Shown here in pieces: positions 52,592-60,569 of a DNA stretch of 64,000 nt. Position 1 is the first letter of the stretch. Every line of letters starts with the position of its first letter. This stretch comes from Gracilimonas sp040904925 (lineage in GTDB: Bacteria; Bacteroidota; Rhodothermia; Balneolales; Balneolaceae), in assembly GCA_040904925.1 (NCBI GenBank), contig JBBDSP010000011.1, forward strand, positions 298,166-362,165. The letters are read 5' to 3'. The translations under genes were made by a program, and so were the position numbers. A model generated the notes under the pieces. It was given only the letters and a program-made list of their open reading frames with translations, was not told where the DNA came from and searched no databases.

Positions 52592-52710
52592 GGAATAGAA
52601 CGCAGATGACGCGGATTGGGCTGATGGTCGCAGGAAAATATTTATGATCTCTTCAAATGCATATCAATCAGCGATCATCCGCAAGATCTGTGTTATCCGT
52701 GTTCTATTTC
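52592..52710. repeat. inverted-repeat intergenic element at the hemL 3' end
   Basis: Left arm 52592-52632 (GAATAGAACGCAGATGACGC...) and right arm 52668-52710, which read inward from GAAATAGAACACGGATAACA on the minus strand, are related and imperfectly complementary. The right arm overlaps the last codons of hemL and supplies its TAG stop (52704-52706). It resembles a common bacterial intergenic repeat form with the words 'AACGCAGATGACGCGGATT'. Confidence 0.6.
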
Positions 52711-54002
52711 GCTTTTTTAATTTCAGCAATCGTTTCTTCAAAAGCAGTAAGCGTGTTGCTGATGTCATCTGAAGTAAGAGCATTGCTCAAAAAGAAGGCT
52801 TCAAACGGTGATGGAGGTAGATGCACGCCCCGCTTCAGCATCCCATGGAAGATCTTGCCGAAGAGTTCTTTATCGGTGCGATTGGCATCATCAAAAGTCT
52901 CGACCGGACCATCACAATAGAATACCCCAACCATAGAACCCACTCTGTTTATGGTATGGGGGATATCATGATCACTGAGGATCTGTCCAATTCCATTCGC
53001 CAATACAGAAGCTTTTCTCTCCAGCTCTTCATAAATCTTCGGATTATCCTTCAGCTTCTTGAGCAGCGTAAACCCGGCTGCCATAGCCAGCGGATTTCCG
53101 GATAACGTTCCGGCTTGATATACCGGCCCTGTTGGTGCTACATAATCCATGATCTCTTTTTTACCTCCATAGGCACCTACGGGAAGTCCCGCTCCAATTA
53201 TTTTTCCATAGGTCACCATATCAGCCGTAACGCCGTATACTTTTTGTGCGCCCTGGAAATCCACACGGAAACCGGTCATGACTTCATCAAAAATAAGGAC
53301 GATTTTATGTTCATCACACAGATCACGTAATCCTTTTAAGAATCCGGTTTTTGGAGGAATACATCCCATATTTCCGGCAATCGGTTCCAGGATGATGGCG
53401 GCCATATCTTCTTTGTTGGCTTCCACTAATTTCTTCACAGAATTCAGGTCGTTGTACATGGCATTCAACGTGTCCTTGGCCGTCCCTTCAGTTACACCCG
53501 GACTGCTTGGTTCTCCCATCGTCAGGGCTCCGCTTCCGGCTTCGATCAAAAAGGAATCGCCATGGCCATGATAATTTCCTTTGAACTTGATGATCTTGTT
53601 TTTGCCGGTATAACCGCGGGCTACCCGGATGGCACTCATCGTTGCTTCGGTTCCGGAATTCACCATACGGACTTTATCAACGCCGGGAACAGAGCTTGTG
53701 ATGAGTTCCGCCATCTCAACCTCAAGTCGGGTTGGAGCGCCAAAAGATGTGGAATTCACGGCTGTTTCCTGAACCGCTTTTACCACATCGGGTTGGGCAT
53801 GACCCAGCAGCATTGGTCCCCAGGAACTGATGTAGTCGATATATTTATTTCCATCTTCATCCCACAAATACGCACCTTTGGCTTTAGTGATGAAAATTGG
53901 CGTACCACCTACACTGTTGAATGCGCGAACCGGAGAATTCACTCCGCCGGGTATGACTTTTGATGCTCGTTTGTATAGGTCTTTGCTGTTTTGGTAATTC
54001 AT
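52704..54002 (-). CDS. hemL: glutamate-1-semialdehyde 2,1-aminomutase
   Basis: This 432-residue PLP enzyme converts glutamate-1-semialdehyde to 5-aminolevulinate, second step of the C5 tetrapyrrole pathway. It is recognised from RASKVIPGGVNSPVRAFNSV near residues 12-31, the MVNSGTEATMSAIRVAR region near 118, the cofactor Asp in VLIFDEVMTGFRV near 236, and the PLP lysine in VTYGKIIGAGLPVGAYGG near 263-280. It is the last gene of the hem cluster, downstream of hemB on the minus strand, with a repeat-filled 209-bp gap. The protein lacks any targeting signal. Confidence 0.98.
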   Translation of the reverse strand: MNYQNSKDLYKRASKVIPGGVNSPVRAFNSVGGTPIFITKAKGAYLWDEDGNKYIDYISSWGPMLLGHAQPDVVKAVQETAVNSTSFGAPTRLEVEMAELITSSVPGVDKVRMVNSGTEATMSAIRVARGYTGKNKIIKFKGNYHGHGDSFLIEAGSGALTMGEPSSPGVTEGTAKDTLNAMYNDLNSVKKLVEANKEDMAAIILEPIAGNMGCIPPKTGFLKGLRDLCDEHKIVLIFDEVMTGFRVDFQGAQKVYGVTADMVTYGKIIGAGLPVGAYGGKKEIMDYVAPTGPVYQAGTLSGNPLAMAAGFTLLKKLKDNPKIYEELERKASVLANGIGQILSDHDIPHTINRVGSMVGVFYCDGPVETFDDANRTDKELFGKIFHGMLKRGVHLPPSPFEAFFLSNALTSDDISNTLTAFEETIAEIKKAK

Positions 54003-54039
54003 TTTCTGAAAACTCTGTTTTTATAAATTCTCCACATTG

Positions 54040-54085
54040 ATAACAACCGTAAGGACGCAAGATTTTGCGTCTCTACGGTTGTTAT
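54040..54085. repeat. palindromic intergenic element (family B)
   Basis: ATAACAACCGTA at 54040-54051 pairs with TACGGTTGTTAT at 54074-54085, and GACGCAA pairs with TTGCGTC inside, giving a 46-nt near-perfect palindrome. It lies 37 bp upstream of the hemL start. A degenerate related copy lies at 55294-55327. Confidence 0.75.
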
Positions 54086-54139
54086 AGATCAATGAACTGC
54101 GATTCTACCTGTTGGAAATATTCAATATTAATTTCTACT

Positions 54140-54200
54140 GGTTCTTACGCTCTGCGTTGGTATCGACAATGGGCGAATGCTCCGATTTCTCGGAGCCCCT
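54140..54200. repeat. adjacent palindromic elements (families C and D)
   Basis: The 25-nt C element at 54140-54164 (GGTTCTTACGCTCTGCGTTG then GTATC) is followed after 6 nt by a D-type element at 54171-54200 (GGGCGAATGC ... GCCCCTAC). The D element contains an extra inner stem, TCCGA/TCGGA. The same C and D families recur as neighbours in two other hem gaps. Confidence 0.7.
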
Positions 54201-54211
54201 ACGGTATAAAT

Positions 54212-55189
54212 TCATTCGTTAATGATCCTTGCAGCATCTTTTGCAAAATAGGTGGCGATCAAATCTGCACCGGCACGTTTGAATGCCAACAGGGATTCCA
54301 TCATCGCTTCCTCTTCATTCAGCCAGCCTTTTTCGGCCGCTGCCTTGATCATTGCATATTCACCGGACACATTATACACGGAAACCGGAATATTAAAATT
54401 TTGTTTTACTGCCCGCACTACATCGAGGTAGGGCATTCCGGGTTTTACCATTACGATGTCCGCACCTTCTTCGATATCGAGTTCGACTTCACGGAGTGCT
54501 TCTTCAATGTTTGCGGGATTCATCTGGTAGGTTTTTTTATCTCCAAAACCCGGGGCAGAATCGAGAGCATCCCTGAAAGGGCCATAAAATGATGAGGCAT
54601 ATTTGGCGCTATACGCCATGATCCCGGTGTTCTCATATCCGACTTCATCCAGGGCTGCTCGCATTGCGCCTATTCTACCATCCATCATATCAGATGGAGC
54701 CACCATATCGGCACCGGCTTTTGCATGACTTACTGCCATTTCTGCCAGCACTTCCACCGATGGGTCATTGACGATCTCGCCATCTTCCACAATGCCATCA
54801 TGACCATAGGAGGAATATGGGTCCATGGCCACATCGGTCATTACCCACAAATCAGGATAATTCTTTTTGATGAACCGAACCGATTCCTGCATCAACCCTT
54901 TTTCGTTGAGCGCTTCTGTTCCCTTATTATCTTTTTTGGAATCCGGCACCTTCACAAATAATAAGACAGATCGAATTCCTACCTCAATTAGCTCCTCTAA
55001 CTCAACTTTTAATGAATCCAGAGAATACCGAAAATACCCCGGCATACTGGCGATCTCTTCTTTTTGATCCTCTCCTTCCATGATGAAGATCGGGGCTATG
55101 AAATCGGATGGATGCAAACGGTTTTCCTGCACCATGTCACGAATGGCGGGTGATCGTCGGTTTCGTCGTAATCGGGTTGGGTATTTCAT
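54212..55189 (-). CDS. hemB: porphobilinogen synthase (delta-aminolevulinate dehydratase)
   Basis: This 325-residue enzyme condenses two aminolevulinates to porphobilinogen. The start at 55189 (MKYPTRLRRNRRSPAIRDMV) is chosen over an ATG at 55243, which lies inside a palindromic repeat. The Schiff-base lysines are in IMAYSAKYASSFYGPFRDA near residue 195 and VMVKPGMPYLDVVRA near 250. The metal-site region reads TDVAMDPYSSYGHDG, with Ala/Asp in place of the Cys cluster of zinc enzymes, so this is the magnesium-type enzyme. Its place in the minus-strand hem cluster fits. It is followed downstream by hemL. Confidence 0.97.
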   Translation of the reverse strand: MKYPTRLRRNRRSPAIRDMVQENRLHPSDFIAPIFIMEGEDQKEEIASMPGYFRYSLDSLKVELEELIEVGIRSVLLFVKVPDSKKDNKGTEALNEKGLMQESVRFIKKNYPDLWVMTDVAMDPYSSYGHDGIVEDGEIVNDPSVEVLAEMAVSHAKAGADMVAPSDMMDGRIGAMRAALDEVGYENTGIMAYSAKYASSFYGPFRDALDSAPGFGDKKTYQMNPANIEEALREVELDIEEGADIVMVKPGMPYLDVVRAVKQNFNIPVSVYNVSGEYAMIKAAAEKGWLNEEEAMMESLLAFKRAGADLIATYFAKDAARIINE

Positions 55190-55220
55190 TTCTACTTTAT
55201 TTAAAATACAGCTATTTACA

Positions 55221-55257
55221 GCCAGTAAAGGGCGCATGGCCATGCGCCCTTACTGGC
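55221..55257. repeat. palindromic element (family A, copy 1)
   Basis: Arms are GCCAGTAAAGGGCGCATGG and CCATGCGCCCTTACTGGC; the left arm has one extra A compared with copies 2 and 3. It lies 31 bp upstream of the hemB start. Confidence 0.85.
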
Positions 55258-55357
55258 ATCAAATTTCATCTTAGACAATTTATTTATGCATTTACAAAAG
55301 ATGCAAGATTTCACATCTCTACGTTTGTGCTACTTTACCTGCAAAACCTATTCGTTA

Positions 55358-55420
55358 CCGGTTCCAACGCAGAGCGCAGGAACCGGGGGAAACAATAGGG
55401 CGAATACAATTCGCCCCTAC
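55358..55420. repeat. adjacent palindromic elements (families C and D)
   Basis: Element C is at 55360-55384 in the reverse orientation (GGTTCCAACGCAGAGCGCAG and GAACC). Element D is at 55398-55420 (GGGCGAATACAATTCGCCCC and TAC). The pair is bounded by GTTACC at 55354-55359 and GGTAAC at 55421-55426, giving a larger inverted arrangement. Confidence 0.75.
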
Positions 55421-55430
55421 GGTAACCATT

Positions 55431-56360
55431 TTAATAATTGATCCAATCTATGGGTTTTAAATGCTCGACCAATTCAGCCTCAGGACTTCCGGGTTCGGGT
55501 TGATGATCGTACACCCATTGGACTTGTGGGGGCAGGCTCATTAATATCGACTCAATACGGCCTTTGGTCTTCAGCCCAAATAAGGTACCGCGATCGTGGA
55601 TCAAATTAAATTCTACGTATCGGCCACGGCGGATCTCCTGCCATTTGCGATGCTCATCGTTGTACTCAATATCTTTTCTTTTTTTCAAAATGGGGATATA
55701 AGCATCAGTAAAGGCGAAACCCGCTGCTTTGGCAAATTCAAACAGATCCTCAGCTGAGCGGTTTTCATCAGGCCGCTGATAATCGAAAAACAATCCTCCT
55801 ATTCCCCTTGCCTCATCCCGATGATGATTGTAGAAATAGGTATCGCATTCTGCTTTGAAGGTTGTATAATATTCAGGATCAAATCGATCACAAGCTTCTT
55901 TATGAACCTGATGAAAATGTTTAGCATCCTCAGGAAACAGGTAATACGGCGTCATATCTGCGCCACCGCCAAACCACTGGTCGCGCAGCTCTCCGGTGTC
56001 TTTATCATACAATTCAAAATAACGGTAATTGGCGTGAACCGTAGGTGCAAATGGATTTCGGGGGTGGATCACCAGTGAGACTCCGGTAGCAAAAAATTCA
56101 GATTCCGGCACCTCAAATTTCTCTTCCATGGCTTTGGGAAGTGGTCCGCCAACTGATGATACATTCACTCCGCCTTTTTCAATGACTTCCCCATCGGCGA
56201 TGATACGGGTGCTGCCACCGCCGAATCCATCCCGTTCCCAATCTTCTATCAGGAATATTTGGGTTCCTTCAATAGCTTCCAATTCATCGCAGATGTGTTG
56301 TTGTACGTCCGAGACGAATTGGGTGAATTGGGGTTTTATGGATTTTAAATGGTTTGTCAT
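55431..56360 (-). CDS. hemF: oxygen-dependent coproporphyrinogen III oxidase
   Basis: This 309-residue enzyme oxidatively decarboxylates coproporphyrinogen III to protoporphyrinogen IX, using O2. The start at 56360 (MTNHLKSIKPQFTQFV) is chosen because the ATG at 56399 lies inside a palindromic repeat. Diagnostic regions are GFGGGSTRIIADGEVIEKGG near residue 41, VIHPRNPFAPTVHANYRYFE near 92 with the catalytic His, and WFGGGADMTPYYLF near 124. Choice of the aerobic HemF rather than HemN supports an aerobic lifestyle. Neighbours are hemB downstream and hemE upstream, each separated by repeat-rich gaps. Confidence 0.97.
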   Translation of the reverse strand: MTNHLKSIKPQFTQFVSDVQQHICDELEAIEGTQIFLIEDWERDGFGGGSTRIIADGEVIEKGGVNVSSVGGPLPKAMEEKFEVPESEFFATGVSLVIHPRNPFAPTVHANYRYFELYDKDTGELRDQWFGGGADMTPYYLFPEDAKHFHQVHKEACDRFDPEYYTTFKAECDTYFYNHHRDEARGIGGLFFDYQRPDENRSAEDLFEFAKAAGFAFTDAYIPILKKRKDIEYNDEHRKWQEIRRGRYVEFNLIHDRGTLFGLKTKGRIESILMSLPPQVQWVYDHQPEPGSPEAELVEHLKPIDWINY

Positions 56361-56377
56361 GATAAATCTTTTTAACG

Positions 56378-56413
56378 GCCAGTAAGGGCGCATGGCCATG
56401 CGCCCTTACTGGC
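56378..56413. repeat. palindromic element (family A, copy 2)
   Basis: This is a perfect 36-bp palindrome with arms GCCAGTAAGGGCGCATGG and CCATGCGCCCTTACTGGC. It lies 17 bp upstream of the hemF start, between hemE and hemF. Confidence 0.9.
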
Positions 56414-56467
56414 ATAAAATATATGTTCTTGATACTCTACAATGGACACATTTATTCAATTTAATCA

Positions 56468-56548
56468 GGGCGAATGCGATTCGCCCCTACGACAATATCT
56501 GGTTCCTACGCTCTGTGTTGGAACCAATTATCGGCTCAGCGAGCCGAT
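56468..56548. repeat. palindromic elements D, C and a further hairpin (E)
   Basis: D is at 56468-56490 (GGGCGAATGCGATTCGCCCC and TAC), C at 56501-56525 (GGTTCCTACGCTCTGTGTTG and GAACC), and a third hairpin, ATCGGCTC/GAGCCGAT, is at 56530-56548. The order of D and C is opposite to the other two hem gaps. Confidence 0.75.
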
Positions 56549-56557
56549 GTACGTTAA

Positions 56558-57589
56558 TTAATATCTAAAATTTTTGACGGTATCTACGAATGTTTTGGCG
56601 TTTTCTACAGGGACGTCCGGTAAAATTCCGTGGCCTAAATTGGCGATGTAATTTCCTTTTCCAAAACGACGCATCATATCCTTTGCTTCGGCTTCAATTT
56701 GTTTGGGTTCCATCAGCAACTTGGAGGGATCGAAATTACCCTGTACTGTTTTATCACCTGCAAACTGCCGGGCATGTTCGGGGGTGCATCCCCAGCCGAT
56801 CCCAAATCCGGATACATTTGTATTCGTAAATAAAGGATAACTCCACTCGGCATCTTTGCAGAACATGATGAGTGGAACTCCATAGTCTTCTTCAGCAATT
56901 CGGAGTAAATGTGGCAGCGCATATTTCTTGAAATCATCCGGTCCAAGTGCTGCTGCCCATGATTCAAACACCTGTAAAACCTGAGCGCCGGCTTTTACCT
57001 GATGATGTAAATATTGGATCGTCTGATCGGTCATTACTTCCAGTAATTTCTGTGCCGCTTTCGGTTGTGAGAATAAAAATGCTTTTGCCGTTGAGAAGGT
57101 CTTCGATCCCTGCCCTTCTACTAAATAACAAAACAGAGTCCATGGAGCGCCGGCAAATCCGATCAGGGGAACACGGCCATCTAAGGTTTTTCGGGTGAGT
57201 GTCAGGGCATCATACACGTACTGCAATTGCTCTTCAGCAGGAATGATGTTCAGTTTTTCTACCTGTTCTACGGTGCGGATTGGATCAGGAAGATATGGAC
57301 CAAAACCGGGTTTGAGCTGTACTTCCACATCCAGACATTCGATAAGTACCAAAATGTCTGAAAACAAGATGGCTGCGTCTGTTCCTACGATATCGATGGG
57401 CTGGATGGTGATTTCACAGGCCAGTTCCGGGGTTTTAACCCGCTCAAAAAAACTGTACTTCTTTTTGATCTCCATATACTCGGGGAGATACCGTCCGGCC
57501 TGACGCATCATCCATACCGGAGGGCGTTCGGTTTGTTTGCCTTCCAGTGTATCGAGGAGTAATCGGTTTTTTAATTTGGGGAATGACAT
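56558..57589 (-). CDS. hemE: uroporphyrinogen decarboxylase
   Basis: This 343-residue enzyme decarboxylates the four acetate side chains of uroporphyrinogen III to give coproporphyrinogen III. The start (MSFPKLKNRLLLDTLEGKQ) and RPPVWMMRQAGRYLPEYME near residues 22-40 carry the conserved Arg residues; the FSDILV motif near 75 contains the catalytic Asp. Further blocks are GFAGAPWTLFCYLVEGQGS near 143 and the C-terminal NLGHGILPDVPVEN. It is third to fourth in the minus-strand cluster, followed downstream by hemF. Confidence 0.98.
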   Translation of the reverse strand: MSFPKLKNRLLLDTLEGKQTERPPVWMMRQAGRYLPEYMEIKKKYSFFERVKTPELACEITIQPIDIVGTDAAILFSDILVLIECLDVEVQLKPGFGPYLPDPIRTVEQVEKLNIIPAEEQLQYVYDALTLTRKTLDGRVPLIGFAGAPWTLFCYLVEGQGSKTFSTAKAFLFSQPKAAQKLLEVMTDQTIQYLHHQVKAGAQVLQVFESWAAALGPDDFKKYALPHLLRIAEEDYGVPLIMFCKDAEWSYPLFTNTNVSGFGIGWGCTPEHARQFAGDKTVQGNFDPSKLLMEPKQIEAEAKDMMRRFGKGNYIANLGHGILPDVPVENAKTFVDTVKNFRY

Positions 57590-57633
57590 AATGTATTTTT
57601 AAATATAAAATTTATAAACCTTGTCGGTATTCT

Positions 57634-57671
57634 AGCCAGTATGGGCGCATGGCCATGCGCCCATACTGGCT
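57634..57671. repeat. palindromic element (family A, copy 3)
   Basis: This is a perfect 38-bp palindrome with arms AGCCAGTATGGGCGCATGG and CCATGCGCCCATACTGGCT. Compared with copy 2, one base differs in the left arm (A to T) and the paired base differs in the right arm (T to A), so the stem is kept. Confidence 0.9.
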
Positions 57672-57816
57672 AACATGGATCAAAATGATTTAATCTCAAA
57701 CCATAAATTAGCTTAGATATTAATCAACATTTGAGACTCTTCGCGCTCAACATGTAAGTAAAAAATCACATTTCATGCGCTCAGAGTGACAACACAAGCA
57801 TTATTTCAAATTCATA

Positions 57817-58509
57817 CTACAGATAAAAATCCTGAATAGATTCCATCAGCGAGTCCATGGTTGCATATTCGGGGATGATGCAGTTTTGCATTCCGGCTTC
57901 ATTTGCTGCTTCTTCAGTCGTTGGGCCAATGCAAAATACCTGCATATTTTCATTCACTGAATTCTGTTTACTGAATGATTCTACCGCACTTGGGCTCATA
58001 AAAACGATACCATTAAAATCACTCAGATCGTCCATTCTATGGCCCGTAAGTTTAGTTTGATAGACTTCGATAGAGGTTAAATTCACTTCCTGACCTAACA
58101 ATTTTGCAAGATCTGCAGCCTTCAAATTGCCACAAAAGTGGACGACTTCATTCAGATCCAACTCTCGCATCATAGTGGCAAGAGCCCCGGCATTGTATTC
58201 TTCCGGAAATGATACTTTTATCCCTATTTCTTGCAGCGCCTCAGCTGTTTTGGAGCCCACTGCAAAAACATGTTGAGGAATTCCCAGGTCATGGATCAAT
58301 GGGGAAACCGCTTTTACGGCTTTCTTACTTGTGAATATCCAGGCATCGGTTTTTTCAGGAACCTGAGATCTCCAAAGGGCCGGCATCGAGTATTCAATGG
58401 TGATAAATGGTTCACTTTCGATCAAAAACTGCCCGTTTTCAAGCATCCCTCTTTTTTCCTCAGAAAGCTGGGTTGTGAATACAATTTTGGGCTTTTGATC
58501 ATTTATCAT
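57817..58509 (-). CDS. hemD: uroporphyrinogen-III synthase
   Basis: This protein of about 230 residues closes hydroxymethylbilane to uroporphyrinogen III. The start at 58509 (MINDQKPKIVFTTQ) gives an 11-bp overlap with hemC; the earlier ATG at 58536 would extend it into hemC. The family is weakly conserved, but the typical features are present: WIFTSKKAVKAVSPL near residue 63, FAVGSKTAEALQEIGIKVSFP, FCGNLKAADL, and VFMSPSAVESF near 170. Placement between hemC and hemE makes the assignment firm. It is translationally coupled to hemC. Confidence 0.9.
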   Translation of the reverse strand: MINDQKPKIVFTTQLSEEKRGMLENGQFLIESEPFITIEYSMPALWRSQVPEKTDAWIFTSKKAVKAVSPLIHDLGIPQHVFAVGSKTAEALQEIGIKVSFPEEYNAGALATMMRELDLNEVVHFCGNLKAADLAKLLGQEVNLTSIEVYQTKLTGHRMDDLSDFNGIVFMSPSAVESFSKQNSVNENMQVFCIGPTTEEAANEAGMQNCIIPEYATMDSLMESIQDFYL

Positions 58510-59398
58510 CAGCACGCTCCAACAACTGCTCTGCACCTTCTTTTTTCAATAATTGAGCCCACTCTTTTCCTTTTACAGCAGATGTATCATCAATCAAAAT
58601 TTCTCTTTCAATGCCCAGGCGTTGTTTTCCATCCAAAGAAAGTACGGCTCCGATAAATAACAGACGTCCGTCTTTTACCTGTGCATGAGCGCCTACGGGA
58701 CTTGAACATCCCGCTTCCAGTTCGTTCAAAAAAGCTCTTTCAATAGCTCCGCAAAGGTGACTTTCGCCGTGATTGATCTTAGTCATCACTTCTTCAAAAT
58801 CACATTCCTCTGCAGTCACAATTCCTACGATTCCCTGTGAAGGAGCCGGGATCATCCAGTTCAGTGTTTCGGTAATGCGGTCTTCATATCCGATTCGTTC
58901 TAATCCTGCCGCAGCAAAAATAGCTCCGTACCAATCATTGGAATCCACTTTATCGAGACGGGTGGGCACATTTCCCCGCAGTCCAACTACTTCATCTTCC
59001 GGAAATCGATTCTTCCAAAAGGCGGTGCGGCGGATACTGCCGGTTGCAATTACCCGCTTTTTAAGTTCTTTGGGTTGAGCCGGACGCACGAGTACATCCA
59101 TGGGGTTTCCACGCTCCAATACTGCGGTGAGTTTTAATCCCGCAGGCAAAATAGTGGGGACATCTTTAAGAGAATGAACAGCGAGGTCAATTTCACCGGC
59201 AAGAAGTGCATCGTCCAGGGCTTTAGTGAATACACCTTTGTCGCCCAGTTTATCGAGGGGGATATCCTGCACTTTATCGCCAAAGGACTCAATTTCTACC
59301 AGCTCCGTTTCTATTCCATGCGACTTCAGCTCACCGGCCACTTTGTTCGCCTGCCATAAGGCCAGCGTACTTTTACGGGTGCCGATCTTAAGTTTCAT
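58499..59398 (-). CDS. hemC: hydroxymethylbilane synthase (porphobilinogen deaminase)
   Basis: This 299-residue enzyme links four porphobilinogens into hydroxymethylbilane. The start at 59398 (MKLKIGTRKSTLALWQANKV) is the family N-terminus and gives an 11-bp overlap with hemA. The cofactor-attachment Cys is in LNELEAGCSSPVGAHAQV near residue 232, and substrate-binding ALDDALLAGEIDLAVHSLKD is near 58-77. The conserved Arg motif IATGSIRRTAFWKNRFP is near 117. It lies in the tight hemA-hemC-hemD block. Confidence 0.97.
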   Translation of the reverse strand: MKLKIGTRKSTLALWQANKVAGELKSHGIETELVEIESFGDKVQDIPLDKLGDKGVFTKALDDALLAGEIDLAVHSLKDVPTILPAGLKLTAVLERGNPMDVLVRPAQPKELKKRVIATGSIRRTAFWKNRFPEDEVVGLRGNVPTRLDKVDSNDWYGAIFAAAGLERIGYEDRITETLNWMIPAPSQGIVGIVTAEECDFEEVMTKINHGESHLCGAIERAFLNELEAGCSSPVGAHAQVKDGRLLFIGAVLSLDGKQRLGIEREILIDDTSAVKGKEWAQLLKKEGAEQLLERADDK

Positions 59399-60569
59399 TT
59401 TGAGCCTTTTCAAATTCCTGATCAATGCGGTCGATGTGAATTGCCATGATCTTCTTTTTAATGCGGCGAGTCACTTCTTCCATCTGAGAGTATGATTTGT
59501 GATCCATTTTATTCTTCACACGATCCAATTCTGCATCCGTGATATCACTCAATCGGTACTCGATCTCTTTGATGCGTGGCAACAGATACCGTGATCTTTT
59601 CACCTGTTTCATGAAATCCCCTTTTTCCTCCTCAATGATCTTCTGGATCTCGGGGATGGCTTTTTCTCTTTTCTCCAGCGCTTTTTGATTGGCTTCATGA
59701 ATGGAATCCATATCAATCAGCGTCACATGTTTCACTTCAGAAACTTTGGGATCTACATTACGGGGTACACTCAGATCAAGCACAAGCTGCGGATGATCAA
59801 GTTCTTCAAAATGTTCAGGGTGAAGGATCGGATTTTTTGCTCCGGTTGCCGTTATGATCAGATCTGCTTTTTTGATCTCCTCATTTAAATCAGAAAATGC
59901 GTGAGCTTTGATATCAAACGATGATGCAAGCTGCTTGGCCCGGTCAATAGTTCGGTTCACTACAGAAATATGTTCAGCACCGTTTGAGATCAGGTTCTTA
60001 GCAGAAACTTTACCCATCTTTCCGGCTCCCACCAAAAGAATACGGATCTTGCTAAGGTCTTTGAAGTGCTCAAGGGCAAGCTGAGTGGCAGCAAAACCGA
60101 CGGAGGCCGTACCTTTACCGAAATCAGTTTCAGTACGGCTCCGCTTGTGTGCTCGGAAAACCGATTGTATCAGCTGATGGAATTCGCCTGAAAGTCCCTT
60201 TTTCTTAGCTTTTTTGTATGCTTGTTTTACCTGCTGAATGACCTGTACATCTCCCAAAACCTGCGAATCAAGACCGGTTCCAACGTTGTACAAATGATCA
60301 TAAGCCTCATTCTCAACATGGACATATCCGTGTTTCTTAAAGAATTCACGGTCTGTATTTGTTGATTTACACAGTGCCGATATAAGTATTTCAGGATCGC
60401 AGAACGCATACAATTCAGTGCGGTTACAGGTGTCGAGCATTACAATGCCGCCCGGAATATCTTTAGTATGAAATTCCAGCAGCTCCTTGCGATGGTTGTC
60501 CAAATAAAATAATTCACGAATAGAAACCTCACTTTTCCAGTGAGAAATACCTATTGCACTAAACCTCAT
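59388..60569 (-). CDS. hemA: glutamyl-tRNA reductase
   Basis: This 393-residue enzyme reduces Glu-tRNA to glutamate-1-semialdehyde, the first step of the C5 pathway. The catalytic Cys is in IVMLDTCNRTELYAF near residues 41-55. NADPH binding is seen in ILLVGAGKMGKVSAKNLIS near 174, and the helical C-terminal dimerisation region runs to the end. It starts the minus-strand hem block and overlaps hemC. An inverted repeat 47 bp upstream may regulate it. HemA levels usually set flux into the pathway, so control here would affect the whole cluster. Confidence 0.96.
   Translation of the reverse strand: MRFSAIGISHWKSEVSIRELFYLDNHRKELLEFHTKDIPGGIVMLDTCNRTELYAFCDPEILISALCKSTNTDREFFKKHGYVHVENEAYDHLYNVGTGLDSQVLGDVQVIQQVKQAYKKAKKKGLSGEFHQLIQSVFRAHKRSRTETDFGKGTASVGFAATQLALEHFKDLSKIRILLVGAGKMGKVSAKNLISNGAEHISVVNRTIDRAKQLASSFDIKAHAFSDLNEEIKKADLIITATGAKNPILHPEHFEELDHPQLVLDLSVPRNVDPKVSEVKHVTLIDMDSIHEANQKALEKREKAIPEIQKIIEEEKGDFMKQVKRSRYLLPRIKEIEYRLSDITDAELDRVKNKMDHKSYSQMEEVTRRIKKKIMAIHIDRIDQEFEKAQNET

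Noticed and set aside
55221..57671. CRISPR array made of the palindromes
   Set aside because: Copies are about 1.2 kb apart with genes between them, no regular spacers, and no cas genes in the window.
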